NCBI RefSeq assembly: GCF_006439355.1
Contig: NZ_VFTG01000014.1
Location: 62,001-126,000, forward strand
Length of the DNA: 64,000 bases
DNA from: Mesorhizobium sp. B4-1-3
Lineage (GTDB): Bacteria; Pseudomonadota; Alphaproteobacteria; Rhizobiales; Rhizobiaceae
Direction of reading: 5' to 3'
The notes below the pieces were generated by a model. That model searched no databases. It was not told where the DNA came from and saw only the letters and a list, made by a program, of their open reading frames with translations. This document shows, one piece after another, positions 49,159-57,992 of this stretch (the stretch's first letter is position 1; every line of letters starts with the position of its first letter). The position numbers were made by a program, and so were the translations under genes.

Positions 49159-50076
49159 TTGAAGCGAGCGATATCGATAATCGTCACTCTGGCGTTGTTG
49201 GCATGGCTAGCCAGCGACCAACGCTGGAAGATGGTCGGCGGTGCCTTCGCCAGCATCACGCCCGGCGCGTTTGTGGCGGTCGCGGCGGCGCTGTTCGTCA
49301 CCTATGTGCTCCGGGCGCTGCGCGTCTGCGACGAATTCCGCGACGATGTGAACGGCCGCTTCGGCGCCACACTGCGCGTCATCCTGATCCACAACGCGAT
49401 GATCAACGTCGTGCCGTTCCGTGGCGGCGAGACGGCCTTCCCGATCCTGTTGCGCCAGGTGTTCGGCGTCTCGATCGTGCGCGCCAGCGCTTCGCTTCTG
49501 TGGTTCAGGCTGCAGGACGCTTTCGTCGTCGGCGTGCTGGCCTGCCTGGTCTGGCCGGGTTTGTATCCGGCGCTGAGAGCCGCCGGCATCGCGGCGCTGA
49601 TCGCGGCCGCATGGTACTTGCCGCGCTGGGCCCGCGCGCCGCACAACTGGACGACCGGCGGCAGGATCGTCTCGAAATTCGGCAAATTGCGTGACATCTT
49701 CACCGAAGCGACAGGGCGCTCGCGCTATGGCTGGTGGTGGACGATCGCCAATTGGACGCTGAAGCTCGGCGTGCAGGGCTGGCTGCTCGCCATGCTGCTC
49801 AACACCTCTTTCCAGACCGCCTTTCCGGGCGCCGTCGGCGCGGAGGCCGCCGCCATCCTGCCGGTACAGGGTGTCGCCGGCTTCGGCACCTATGAGGCGG
49901 GCGCGGCCGCCGCGCTGCTCTATTCCGGCATCGCGATGAAGGACGGCCTGCAGGCGGCGCTTGCGCTGCATCTCTTCATCCTGTGCTCGGCGGTCGCAAC
50001 CGGTGCGATCGCTTGGCTGTTCCCTTCGAAATCGACGCTGCCGAAAACTCCGGCGGCGGGACCGGCAAGGAAATGA
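49159..50076 (+). CDS. lysylphosphatidylglycerol synthase-like flippase domain protein
   Basis: 305 residues, about eight hydrophobic segments (SIIVTLALLAWLASDQ, GAFVAVAAALFVTYVLRALR, ...). The TTG start at 49159 is preceded by GGAG at 6 bases. Includes the MINVVPFRGGETAFPILLRQ segment and GVAGFGTYEAGAAAALLY like UPF0104/MprF N-terminal membrane domains. Could flip a lipid-linked sugar. Overlaps the GT2 start (ATGA), so it is translationally coupled. Confidence 0.8.
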   Translation: MKRAISIIVTLALLAWLASDQRWKMVGGAFASITPGAFVAVAAALFVTYVLRALRVCDEFRDDVNGRFGATLRVILIHNAMINVVPFRGGETAFPILLRQVFGVSIVRASASLLWFRLQDAFVVGVLACLVWPGLYPALRAAGIAALIAAAWYLPRWARAPHNWTTGGRIVSKFGKLRDIFTEATGRSRYGWWWTIANWTLKLGVQGWLLAMLLNTSFQTAFPGAVGAEAAAILPVQGVAGFGTYEAGAAAALLYSGIAMKDGLQAALALHLFILCSAVATGAIAWLFPSKSTLPKTPAAGPARK

Positions 50077-51158
50077 CCGTCATGAACGTGCTTCCCATCC
50101 CCGCATCGGGACTGCCCGAGGGCGCCGTCATGCCCGAGCACAAGCTCTCCATCGTCATTCCGATGTACAATGAGGCCGACAATGTCGAGCCGCTGCTGGT
50201 CCGCATCCATCAGGCGATGGAAAATTACAGCCAACCCTGGGAAGTGGTGCTGGTGGACGACGGCAGCACCGATGCCACGCCCGCCGAGATCCGCCGGCTG
50301 GCGGCTCAATACGGGCCGCATGTGCATGGCGTGGAGCTGGTGCGCAACTACAAGCAGACCGCCGCGATGCAGGCCGGCCTCGACGCCGCGCGCGGCAACG
50401 TCATCGCGACGCTGGACGGCGACCTGCAGAACGACCCGTTCGACATTCCGCGCATGGTCTATCGCCTGCTGACCGAGGATCTCGACCTCGTTGCCGGCTG
50501 GCGCAAGGACCGCAAGGAAGGGTTCTGGCTGCGCCGCCTGCCGTCCCGCATCGCCAATAGGCTGATCGCCCGCGTCACCGGCGTGCAGCTCAAGGATTAT
50601 GGCTGCAGCCTGAAAGTGTTCCGCGGCAGCGTCATCCGCAGCGTGCGGCTCTATGGCGAGATGCACCGCTTCATCCCGGCCTGGCTCGCGACGGTGACGA
50701 CGCCGCGCCGCATCGCCCAAGAGGTGGTGACGCATCACGCGCGTATCCATGGCCAGTCGAAATACGGCATCTCGCGCACCTTTCGCGTGGTGCTGGACCT
50801 CGTCTTCATGTTCTTCTTCCTGCGCTATCGCACGCGGCCCGGCCATTTCTTCGGCGGCATCGGCATCGTGCTCGGCGTGCTCGGCTCGCTGATCCTGGCC
50901 TATCTGTTCGCGATCAAGGTTTTCTGGGGGCAGGATATCGGCACGAGGCCGATGCTGATCACCGGCTTCTTCTTGGTGATCGCCGGACTGCAGGCGGTGA
51001 CGTCGGGCGTGCTCGCCGAGATGCTGTCGCGCGTCTATCTGGAGGCCAATGGCGCGCTCGCCTATGTGGCGCGGCCGCAGCCCGCGCATGGCGAGGGCGA
51101 TGGCTGGCACTGGCCGAGGAAGCCGGCTACCGAGAAGGCGAAGCCGCGGCGGAAATGA
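50073..51158 (+). CDS. glycosyltransferase family 2 (ArnC/DPM-like)
   Basis: 361 residues. Catalytic domain KLSIVIPMYNEADNVEPLLV ... VVLVDDGSTDATPAEI ... LDGDLQNDPFDIPRMVYRLL (DxD-like DGD) ... RKDRKEGFWLRRLPSRIANR, and two C-terminal transmembrane helices (GGIGIVLGVLGSLILAYLFA, MLITGFFLVIAGLQAVTSGV). Like ArnC/GtrB: transfers a sugar from an NDP-sugar onto undecaprenyl phosphate at the inner membrane. Coupled to the upstream flippase-like gene. Confidence 0.93.
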   Translation: MTVMNVLPIPASGLPEGAVMPEHKLSIVIPMYNEADNVEPLLVRIHQAMENYSQPWEVVLVDDGSTDATPAEIRRLAAQYGPHVHGVELVRNYKQTAAMQAGLDAARGNVIATLDGDLQNDPFDIPRMVYRLLTEDLDLVAGWRKDRKEGFWLRRLPSRIANRLIARVTGVQLKDYGCSLKVFRGSVIRSVRLYGEMHRFIPAWLATVTTPRRIAQEVVTHHARIHGQSKYGISRTFRVVLDLVFMFFFLRYRTRPGHFFGGIGIVLGVLGSLILAYLFAIKVFWGQDIGTRPMLITGFFLVIAGLQAVTSGVLAEMLSRVYLEANGALAYVARPQPAHGEGDGWHWPRKPATEKAKPRRK

Positions 51159-51251
51159 TCCTGCCGCTCCGCGTCGATAGCCACCCGCGTTGCCAACGGC
51201 ACCGCGATTTCGCGCAACGGTTTTCGCGACGGGAACGACCGCGAACCACCG

Positions 51252-52148
51252 ATGCCGAGGGCTGACGCATCCATCCTGATCATAGGGGCGCGCGCGCCGG
51301 TGGCGCTGCATCTGGCGCGCCTTTTCCATGGCGCCAGGCATAGGGTGATCATGGCCGACACGCCGGCGTGACCGATCGCGGCGGCGAGCAAGGCTGCGGC
51401 GCGCTATCACAGGCTGCCGCCGCCGCGTTTCGAACCGCAGGCCTATGCCGAGGCGGTGGAGGCGCTGGTGCGAGCTGAAGGCGTGAACCTCGTCATCCCG
51501 ACCTGCGAGGAAGTCTTTCACCTTGCGCTCGCCTGGCGCGGCAGGACCATGCCGGCGCGATTGTTCGCCCCCGATATTGAGTTGTTGACGCAGGTCCACA
51601 ACAAGCACAGCTTCATCCGGCTGGCTGAACGGCTTGGCTTGGCGGTGCCGGAAACCATGCTTCTCAATTCCCGCGATGATCTGGAGGCAGTGCGTGCCCG
51701 CTCGCGCGACCTGGTGTTCAAGCCGGTCTGGTCGCGCTTCGCCAGTCATGTGCTGCTGCGGCCGACCGGATTTCCTCGATGCGATCACCCCCTCGCCCGC
51801 CATGCCCTGGGTGGCGCAGCGCTTTGCCGAGGGCGAGGAGATCAGCGCCTATGCGGCGGCGCGCGACGGCAGGCTCAGGGCGCTCTCGCTCTACCGCTCG
51901 CTCTATCGCGCCGGCAAGAGCGCCGGCATCTTCTTCGAGCGTGTCGAGGACAATGCGGCGCGCGCTGGTCGAGCGCATCGTCAGGCACGACCTGGACCGG
52001 CCAGATCTCCTTCGATCTGATGTGCGAGCCGGGCGGCCGGGTGCTGCCGCTCGAATGCAATCCGCGCGCCGTGAGCGGCCTGCATTTCTTCCGCGATCCC
52101 GCGCGCTTCGTGGATGCCGTGCTCGGCGACGGTCCGGAGGCCGATTGA
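51252..52148 (+). pseudogene. ATP-grasp domain protein, degraded
   Basis: A single-gene remnant. From ATG 51252 the frame reads MPRADASILIIGARAPVALHLARLF..., with an in-frame TGA at 51369, then PIAAASKAAARYHRLPPPRFEP to about 51770 (RFASHVLLRPT), where a one-base shift joins DFLDAITPSPAMPWVAQRFA, shifts again near 51957 (ALVERIVRHD) and again near 51995 (TGQISFDLMCEPGGRVLPLE CNPRAVSGLHFF). ATP-grasp ligand motifs are recognisable (FKPVWSRFASHV, CEPGGRVLPLECNPR). Several lesions make it a pseudogene. It follows the flippase-GT2 pair and may once have worked with it. Confidence 0.8.
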
Positions 52149-52478
52149 CCCAGGTATCGGAAACGTGGCCGGCGCTTGCAGCCCAGTTCGCCGATCCTGA
52201 TCGTCGCGGCGAACTGTTGCTGGCCGGATTAGCGCGGCACGAAAGAAGGGATTGGTCTTGGCGGACGGCGAATGTTACGACTTTCGAAACGCCACCTGTA
52301 CTCGGCGGCGAAATGTCCGTTCAGCAAATCGAAGACTTTCTTCGTGGTCAAAGTGCACATGGCCGGCCAGATTCACTGGCAAGTAAAAGACCTCCCGCAC
52401 GGTACGAAGGTCAACAAGGTGACGATCGGCGATCGCTAATCGTCACCCTGTGGTCCCGGCACGATCGCGCCTACGGCA
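52149..52478. other. intergenic sequence with a possible 55-aa frame
   Basis: 330 bases between the pseudogene and the hydrolase. An ATG at 52272 opens a 55-residue frame to 52439 (LRLSKRHLYSAAKCPFSKSK, FFVVKVHMAGQIHWQVKDLP, GTKVNKVTIGDR). It is basic and protein-like but has no clear ribosome-binding site; listed here and not as a gene. Confidence 0.35.
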
Positions 52479-53333
52479 TCAGCCGATCGCTTGCAGGGCG
52501 CCAGTAAAGTGATTGGACACAGCTGCCTCGCTATTGCGAGTTGCGTCCAGGAAACCCAGCACCGCTTCCATGAACTCTACTGGCCGCTCGACATTGAGCA
52601 GGTGGACGCCGGGCAGAAGCAAAAGCTCGGCGCCGGGGATTGCGCCCGCGATCGCCTCGCTGTGGCTCGCCAGCGTCACCTTGTCGTCCTCGCCGCCGAT
52701 GACCAGCGTCGGCGAGGTGATCAGTGAAATCGGGCGGCGCAGATCGGCGTCGCGGACCGCGGCGAAACATCCGGCGAGGCCTTGCGGCGACATGGCAAGG
52801 ATCGCGGCGCGGAATGGCGCGACCGTCTTGTTGTGGCCATCAAGCATCGAAGCCGGGAACCAGTTGCGCATGAACATGTCCGCCGTGGCCGACAGGTCGC
52901 TTGCCGAAAGCACGTTGCGTATCTGCTCGTCGAAATAGGATGCCGGGCCGAGATGCGGCGAGGTGTTGGAGAGGATCAGGCGCTCGATGCGTTCCGGCGC
53001 GTGGATGCCCAGCCACTGGCCGACGAAACCGCCGAGCGACAGGCCGAGGAAATGCACGCGGGCGAGCCCAAGGAAATCGAGCAGTTCCAGCACGTCGCGG
53101 CCGAGACGGTCGAGCGAATAAGCGCCGGCCGGCGCGTCGGAGCCGCCATGGCCACGGAAATCATAGCGCAGCACGCGGAAGGATTGGGCGAGTTTGGGAA
53201 CCTGGCCGTCCCACATGTGGAACGTCGTGGCGATGGAGTTGGAAAGCATCAGCACCGGACGGTCTTCCGAGCCGTCCAGCCTGTAGGCGATGCGGGCGCC
53301 ATCGCCCGCCGTGAAGTGAAGTGTTTCGGCCAT
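52479..53333 (-). CDS. alpha/beta hydrolase (3-oxoadipate enol-lactonase-like)
   Basis: 284 residues: SNSIATTFHMWDGQVPKLAQ SFRVLRYDFRGHGGSDAP, nucleophile elbow GLSLGGF (Ser), Asp in GGEDDKVT, catalytic His in GVHLLNVERP. Matches PcaD in layout, which hydrolyses 3-oxoadipate enol-lactone in the beta-ketoadipate route, but no other pca gene is nearby. Divergent from a LysR gene with a shared promoter at 53334-53447. Confidence 0.88.
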   Translation of the reverse strand: MAETLHFTAGDGARIAYRLDGSEDRPVLMLSNSIATTFHMWDGQVPKLAQSFRVLRYDFRGHGGSDAPAGAYSLDRLGRDVLELLDFLGLARVHFLGLSLGGFVGQWLGIHAPERIERLILSNTSPHLGPASYFDEQIRNVLSASDLSATADMFMRNWFPASMLDGHNKTVAPFRAAILAMSPQGLAGCFAAVRDADLRRPISLITSPTLVIGGEDDKVTLASHSEAIAGAIPGAELLLLPGVHLLNVERPVEFMEAVLGFLDATRNSEAAVSNHFTGALQAIG

Positions 53334-53447
53334 CTGGCCCCTCATCTGTTCGGCGCGTTCGCGCAGGTTGCGATGAGGCCAAGTTAGGCGTGGCTACTAT
53401 CGAATAAAATTACTATGATTTGACAATCTCTGTAGGATTCTTCGACT

Positions 53448-54344
53448 ATGGATAACGTGAAACTTCACGACCTCAGATGTTTCGACGCGGTCGCCACTCA
53501 GGGCAGCTTTCAGGCCGCGGCCCAGGCCCTTCACCGGACGCACCCTTCCGTCTTTGCCGCGGTGGCGCGGCTGGAGGAACAGCTTGGCCTGACGCTGCTC
53601 GACCGCGGCGGATATCGGGTCAACCTGACCGAAGAAGGTCGCCTGTTCCACCGCCGCGCACAGCTGGCCCTGCGCGAGGTCGAGCATCTGCAAGACTATG
53701 CCGGCCAGCTCGCGAGCGGCGAGGAAACCATGCTGCGCGTCGTCATGGGCGACGTCTGCCCGCGGCCCGAAATACTCGGCCTGCTCAGCCGCTTCTTCGC
53801 CGGGCGGCCGCGCACGCGGCTGCACCTCGACTATGAAACGATCGGCGGGCCGGTCGAGCGGCTGATGGACGGCGAAGCGGACCTCGTCTTCCATCGTGCC
53901 AATCCTTCCGACCCGCATCTCGAGCGGATCGATCTGTGCGACGTCGCCTTCGTGCCGGTGGTGGCGCACGGCTTCCTGCCGTTCGACATTCGCCATGACG
54001 TCACCCCGGAAGCGATGCGCCCCTTCACCCAATGCGTGATCCGCGACACAGCGCGGCGCCCCTCATCGGAAAACTTCTTCGTCCTGGACGGCGCACATTC
54101 CTGCTCGGTGCCCGACCATATGATGAAGAAGGAGCTGATCCTGCATGGGCTTGCCTGGGGGCATCTGCCCGCGTGGCTGATCGAGGATGAGTTGCGCGAC
54201 GGACGGCTGATCTCGATCGCCGGCCGGCATATCCCAGGCCGCACCGAAACCGTGGCCGCGGTGCGGCGACGCGGCAAGCCGCACGGACCTGTGGCCGAGG
54301 CCCTGTGGCGACACCTTGAGGACAGTCCCAAGCTTTCGCGCTAG
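53448..54344 (+). CDS. LysR family transcriptional regulator
   Basis: 298 residues. HTH: HDLRCFDAVATQGSFQAAAQ ALHRTHPSVFAAVARLEEQL GLTLLDRGGYRVNLTEEG; substrate-binding domain follows with typical LysR periplasmic-like fold. Divergent from the hydrolase, so likely its regulator. The TACTAT motif occurs twice 17 bp apart in the intergenic region (about 53395 and 53412). Confidence 0.92.
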   Translation: MDNVKLHDLRCFDAVATQGSFQAAAQALHRTHPSVFAAVARLEEQLGLTLLDRGGYRVNLTEEGRLFHRRAQLALREVEHLQDYAGQLASGEETMLRVVMGDVCPRPEILGLLSRFFAGRPRTRLHLDYETIGGPVERLMDGEADLVFHRANPSDPHLERIDLCDVAFVPVVAHGFLPFDIRHDVTPEAMRPFTQCVIRDTARRPSSENFFVLDGAHSCSVPDHMMKKELILHGLAWGHLPAWLIEDELRDGRLISIAGRHIPGRTETVAAVRRRGKPHGPVAEALWRHLEDSPKLSR

Positions 54345-54443
54345 ATCGTGATGGCGTTTCGTTGAATCGCCCTCACGATCTACCTCTTTGTTGGAGCATG
54401 ATCTTTTTCCGAAAAGCGGTTCCCACTTTTCGGGATCATGCTC
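54342..54443. repeat. composite palindromic repeat with AGCATGATC arms
   Basis: First hairpin TAGATCGTGA...TCACGATCTA (54342-54382) overlapping the LysR stop codon, linker CTCTTTGTT, second hairpin GGAGCATGATC ... GATCATGCTC (54394-54443). Same architecture as 48923-49023; the second hairpin is a variant of 46888-46934. Confidence 0.75.
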
Positions 54444-54892
54444 TAAGCCTTGCGCTCCCAGCGGCGATCCGGCGTCTGTTGCCAGTAGGTCACGGCGTGG
54501 CCGGCTTCCTTCATCGTCTTCCAATGGCCGCGCGCGGCTTCGAGCTGTGCCGCGTCATGGCCGTCGAACAGGAAGACGGCGCGCTCGTAGCCCGAAAGCT
54601 CGGGCGGGCTTGCGCCGTCGACCAGGAAGCGGATCTGCGCGGCGTTCTGGTTGGCCTCGCCCGTGGTCAGCAGGACCGGCTGCTCGGCCGGATGGGCTTC
54701 GCGGTCGGTGGCGTGCGCCAGGAAGGAATCGTCGCGGAACGTCCACAGGTGCTGGTCGAGCGCGTCGCGGCGCTCTTCAGTGCCTGTCTGCACCACCGCG
54801 CGCCAGCCGCGCTCGACGCTGCGCTCGAGCAGGCCGGGCAGCGCCTCCTCCAGCGTCGATTCAGTCAAATGGTAGAACAGTATGTCGGCCAT
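54443..54892 (-). CDS. holC: DNA polymerase III subunit chi
   Basis: 149 residues: MADILFYHLTESTLEEALPG LLERSVERGWRAVVQTGTEE RRDALDQHLWTFRDDSFLAH and FLVDGASPPELSGYERAVFL FDGHDAAQLEAARGHWKTMK matches HolC, which links the clamp loader to SSB. It is directly 3' of pepA (3 bases), as in many alphaproteobacteria. Confidence 0.95.
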   Translation of the reverse strand: MADILFYHLTESTLEEALPGLLERSVERGWRAVVQTGTEERRDALDQHLWTFRDDSFLAHATDREAHPAEQPVLLTTGEANQNAAQIRFLVDGASPPELSGYERAVFLFDGHDAAQLEAARGHWKTMKEAGHAVTYWQQTPDRRWERKA

Positions 54893-54895
54893 CCC

Positions 54896-56437
54896 CTACC
54901 CTTCGTAGTGGTCGCGCACCAACCGGTCGAGCAGCCGCACGCCGAAACCCGAACCCCAGGACTGGTTGATCTCGCTCGACGGCGCACCCATCGCGGTGCC
55001 GGCAATGTCGAGATGCGCCCAGGGCGTGTCCTTGACGAAGCGCTGCAGGAACTGCGCGGCGATGATGGCGCCGCCATAGCGGCCGCCGATGTTCTTCATG
55101 TCGGCGTTCTTGGAATCGATCAGCTTGTCGTATTCGGGGCCGAGCGGCATCCGCCAGACCCGCTCCTGGCTGGCCTGGCCCGCGCCGAAAAGCCGGCCGG
55201 CGAGCTCGTCATTGTTGGAGAAAAGGCCGGCATAGTGCTGGCCAAGCGCCACCATGATGGCGCCGGTCAGCGTCGCCAGGTTGATCATGAATTTCGGCTT
55301 GAAGCGGTCGTTGGCGTACCAGAGCGCGTCGGCGAGCACGAGACGGCCTTCGGCGTCGGTGTTCAACACTTCGATCGTCTGGCCCGACATCGATGTGACG
55401 ATGTCACCGGGGCGCTGGGCATGGCCGTCAACGGCATTCTCGACCAGGCCGATGACGCCGACCACATTGGCCTTGGCCTTGCGCGCGGCCAACGCGTGCA
55501 TCAACCCGGTGACGGCGGCCGCTCCGCCCATGTCACCCTTCATGTCCTCCATGCCCGAAGCCGGCTTCATCGAGTTGCCGCCGGTGTCGAAGGTGACGCC
55601 CTTGCCGATGAAGGCAAGCGGCGCGTCCTTGGCCTTGCCACCGTTCCAGCGCATCACCGCCAGGCGGGCGCCGCGCGGCGATCCTTGGGCGACGCCAAGC
55701 AGCGAGCCCATGCCGAGCTTCTTCATCTCTTTCTCGGTCAGTATCTCGACCTCGACGCCGAGCGATTCCAGTTGCTTGACGCGATCTGCGAATTCGACCG
55801 GGCCCAGCGCATTGGCCGGCTCGTTGACGAGGTCGCGGGCAAGCAGAACGCCATTCACCACCGCTTCCTCGCCGGCGAAGGCCTTCTTCGCGGCCGCGGG
55901 GTCGGCGCAATGGATGGTTATCCTGGCGGGTTTTGCCGTTTCGGCCTTCTTGGCGTCGGCCCCCTTTGCATCGGCCCCCTTCGAATCGGATTGCCCGTCT
56001 TCCTTGTCCTTCCTGGTCTTGTATTTGTCGAAGGAATAAGTGCGCAGCAGGATGCCGGCGGCAAGGCTGGCCGCCTGGCGTCCATCGGGCTGTAAATCCG
56101 GCAGATCGAGGATGACGGCCACCTCCCTCGCCTTGCGCAGCGAAGCGGCAACGGCGCCGCCGAGCTTCAGCCAGGCGTTGTCGTCGAGGCTCGAGACCTT
56201 GCTGGCGCCGATCGCCACGAGCCGGTCGACAGACGTTCCTTCCGGCGCCAGCACCTCGGCCGAGCTTGCAAGCTTGCCGGAAAAGTCCGCGACCGGAAAG
56301 GCACGCGCAAGCGCGCCGGCTGGATCGCAGGCCTTCGCCGCCTCGCCGAGCCCGCCGCCATCGGCCGCTAACACGAAGACGCTGCCCTTTTTCGGCGCGG
56401 CGAACTTGGCGAAGGAAATGGAAGGTCTCGACGTCAT
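54896..56437 (-). CDS. pepA: leucyl aminopeptidase
   Basis: 513 residues. M17 peptidase: [34 protein letters not shown] with metal ligands and catalytic Lys/Arg, then [19 protein letters not shown]. An insertion ([31 protein letters not shown]) of Lys/Asp/Ala low complexity in the N-terminal domain is unusual. ATG 56437 preferred (AGGA 4 bases ahead). Cytosolic exopeptidase; also may bind DNA in E. coli. Confidence 0.95.
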   Translation of the reverse strand: MTSRPSISFAKFAAPKKGSVFVLAADGGGLGEAAKACDPAGALARAFPVADFSGKLASSAEVLAPEGTSVDRLVAIGASKVSSLDDNAWLKLGGAVAASLRKAREVAVILDLPDLQPDGRQAASLAAGILLRTYSFDKYKTRKDKEDGQSDSKGADAKGADAKKAETAKPARITIHCADPAAAKKAFAGEEAVVNGVLLARDLVNEPANALGPVEFADRVKQLESLGVEVEILTEKEMKKLGMGSLLGVAQGSPRGARLAVMRWNGGKAKDAPLAFIGKGVTFDTGGNSMKPASGMEDMKGDMGGAAAVTGLMHALAARKAKANVVGVIGLVENAVDGHAQRPGDIVTSMSGQTIEVLNTDAEGRLVLADALWYANDRFKPKFMINLATLTGAIMVALGQHYAGLFSNNDELAGRLFGAGQASQERVWRMPLGPEYDKLIDSKNADMKNIGGRYGGAIIAAQFLQRFVKDTPWAHLDIAGTAMGAPSSEINQSWGSGFGVRLLDRLVRDHYEG

Positions 56438-56793
56438 TAGGTCCTGCTTTCGGGGATGGAGGCGGGGTGTCGGCAAAGGTTCGGCAAGCGTGCGCGACAT
56501 TTGGTCGTTTTGAGCCATTTGGCAAGACTTTGGCCGAAATCGCGGTCTATATCAGCACCACAATAGACAAAGGATTCGCCTCGGCACGGCGTTAGCTCTC
56601 TGCCTTAACCCGCTGTTAACCATCGATGTTTCGCATTTCTTATCCATTGGCGCGGACACTCCGCCGCGCCGGGGCACGCGGCGTGGGGCGACAATCCGGA
56701 GCGAGCCGCTTATGACCCAGTTGTGCACGCGTCGCCGGATCACTACTTTGTCGGCGGGCATGATGCCGTTCGGCAAAATCGAGAAAAGCCTTC
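56438..56793. other. intergenic promoter region with possible leader peptide
   Basis: 356 bases between divergent pepA and lptF. Contains GCGCGGACACTCCGCCGCGC near 56650 (possible hairpin) and a short frame MTQLCTRRRITTLSAGMMPF ... EGR (56712-56807, 31 residues) that overlaps the lptF start by 14 bases, with GGAG before its ATG. The latter could be a translationally coupled leader, or noise. Confidence 0.4.
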
Positions 56794-57990
56794 ATGAAGG
56801 TCGTTGAACGCTACATCATGCGCCGGGCGCTGACGATGTTCCTCGCCGCGCTGGCCTGGACGCTGGCGATCGTGTGGACGACGCAGGTGCTGGCCAAGAT
56901 CGACCTCGTCACCGACAACGGCCAATCGGCGCTGACCTTCTTCGAGGTCGCAGCACTCATCATTCCTTCCATTATCCCGATCGTTGTGCCGTTCGCCCTA
57001 GTGGTGGCGGTGGCGCAGACACTGAGCGCGATGAACACCGATTCGGAGCTGGCCGTGCTCAGCGCCGCCGGCGCCTCGCGCTGGACGATCGCGCGACCGA
57101 TCCTGCTGCTGGCTGCTTTTGCCTGCGCCTTTTCCTTCATCGTCGACAACGCGATAGACCCCTATGCCAGGCAGAAGAACCGCCAGTTGGTGGCGGCCTC
57201 TCGCGCCGATCTCGTATCGCTGATCATCCAGGAAGGCACGTTCCGCAAGATCGACGAGGGCCTCTATTTGCAGGTCGGCGAACGGCTTCCCGGCAACCGG
57301 CTGGGCGGCATCTTCGTCGCCGATTCGCGCGAGGAAGGCGCCAGCCTCACCTACTACGCCAAGACAGGCAGCATCGTCGAAAAAGGCGACGAGAAGGTGC
57401 TGATGATGAATGACGGCGTCATCAACCGCAAATCGGTGACCGGCGACCTCTCCGTCATCCGCTTTACCTCTTACGCGTTCGACATGTCGGCTTTCCTGTC
57501 GGCGGCGAACGACATCACGCTTTTGCCCAAGGACCGCACGACGGCGTACCTGCTCAACCCGGATCCCAACGACAAGATGTTCCAGCGCGAACCGGGCAGC
57601 TACCGCGCGGAGCTCAACCAGCGCTTCGCCGAATGGTCCTACTCGCTGGTGTTCGCGCTGATCGCGCTTGCGGTGGCGGCCGATGCGCGCTCGCATCGCG
57701 AAGCGCGCATCAATCCGCTGATCACGGCGATCGCGATCGCGCTTTTCGTGCGGTGGCTGGGTTTCTTCGCCGCCGGTAAAGCCGACAAGGTCTGGTATTA
57801 TGTCTACCTGCTCTACGGCATACCGCTCATCGCCTCCGCGGTTTCGATCTGGTTCATCGTCTCGTCCCGCACCATGGAACTACCGGTCAGCTGGGCCGAC
57901 TGGCTGACGGGCCTTGCCAAGCGCGCCGGCGAAAACTGGACGACGTTCAAGCTCTGGCTCGCCCGGCGCACCTCGGGCCAGGGAGCCTGA
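56794..57990 (+). CDS. lptF: LPS export ABC transporter permease LptF
   Basis: 398 residues. N-terminal helices (RYIMRRALTMFLAALAWTLA IVWTTQVLAKIDLVTD), large periplasmic beta-jellyroll domain, and C-terminal helices (YSLVFALIALAVAADARS). YjgP/YjgQ family; LptBFG extracts LPS from the inner membrane. Two bases separate it from lptG. Confidence 0.94.
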   Translation: MKVVERYIMRRALTMFLAALAWTLAIVWTTQVLAKIDLVTDNGQSALTFFEVAALIIPSIIPIVVPFALVVAVAQTLSAMNTDSELAVLSAAGASRWTIARPILLLAAFACAFSFIVDNAIDPYARQKNRQLVAASRADLVSLIIQEGTFRKIDEGLYLQVGERLPGNRLGGIFVADSREEGASLTYYAKTGSIVEKGDEKVLMMNDGVINRKSVTGDLSVIRFTSYAFDMSAFLSAANDITLLPKDRTTAYLLNPDPNDKMFQREPGSYRAELNQRFAEWSYSLVFALIALAVAADARSHREARINPLITAIAIALFVRWLGFFAAGKADKVWYYVYLLYGIPLIASAVSIWFIVSSRTMELPVSWADWLTGLAKRAGENWTTFKLWLARRTSGQGA

Positions 57991-57992
57991 CC

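Noticed and set aside
49920-51803. 627-aa minus-strand frame across the GT2 and ATP-grasp region
   Set aside because: It is the complement of the GT2 gene; no signal, domain or ribosome-binding site, and His/Arg-rich as expected for a shadow.
52272-52439. 55-aa basic frame after the ATP-grasp pseudogene
   Set aside because: Protein-like sequence but no ribosome-binding site and adjacent to a decayed gene, so kept only as a note in the intergenic entry.
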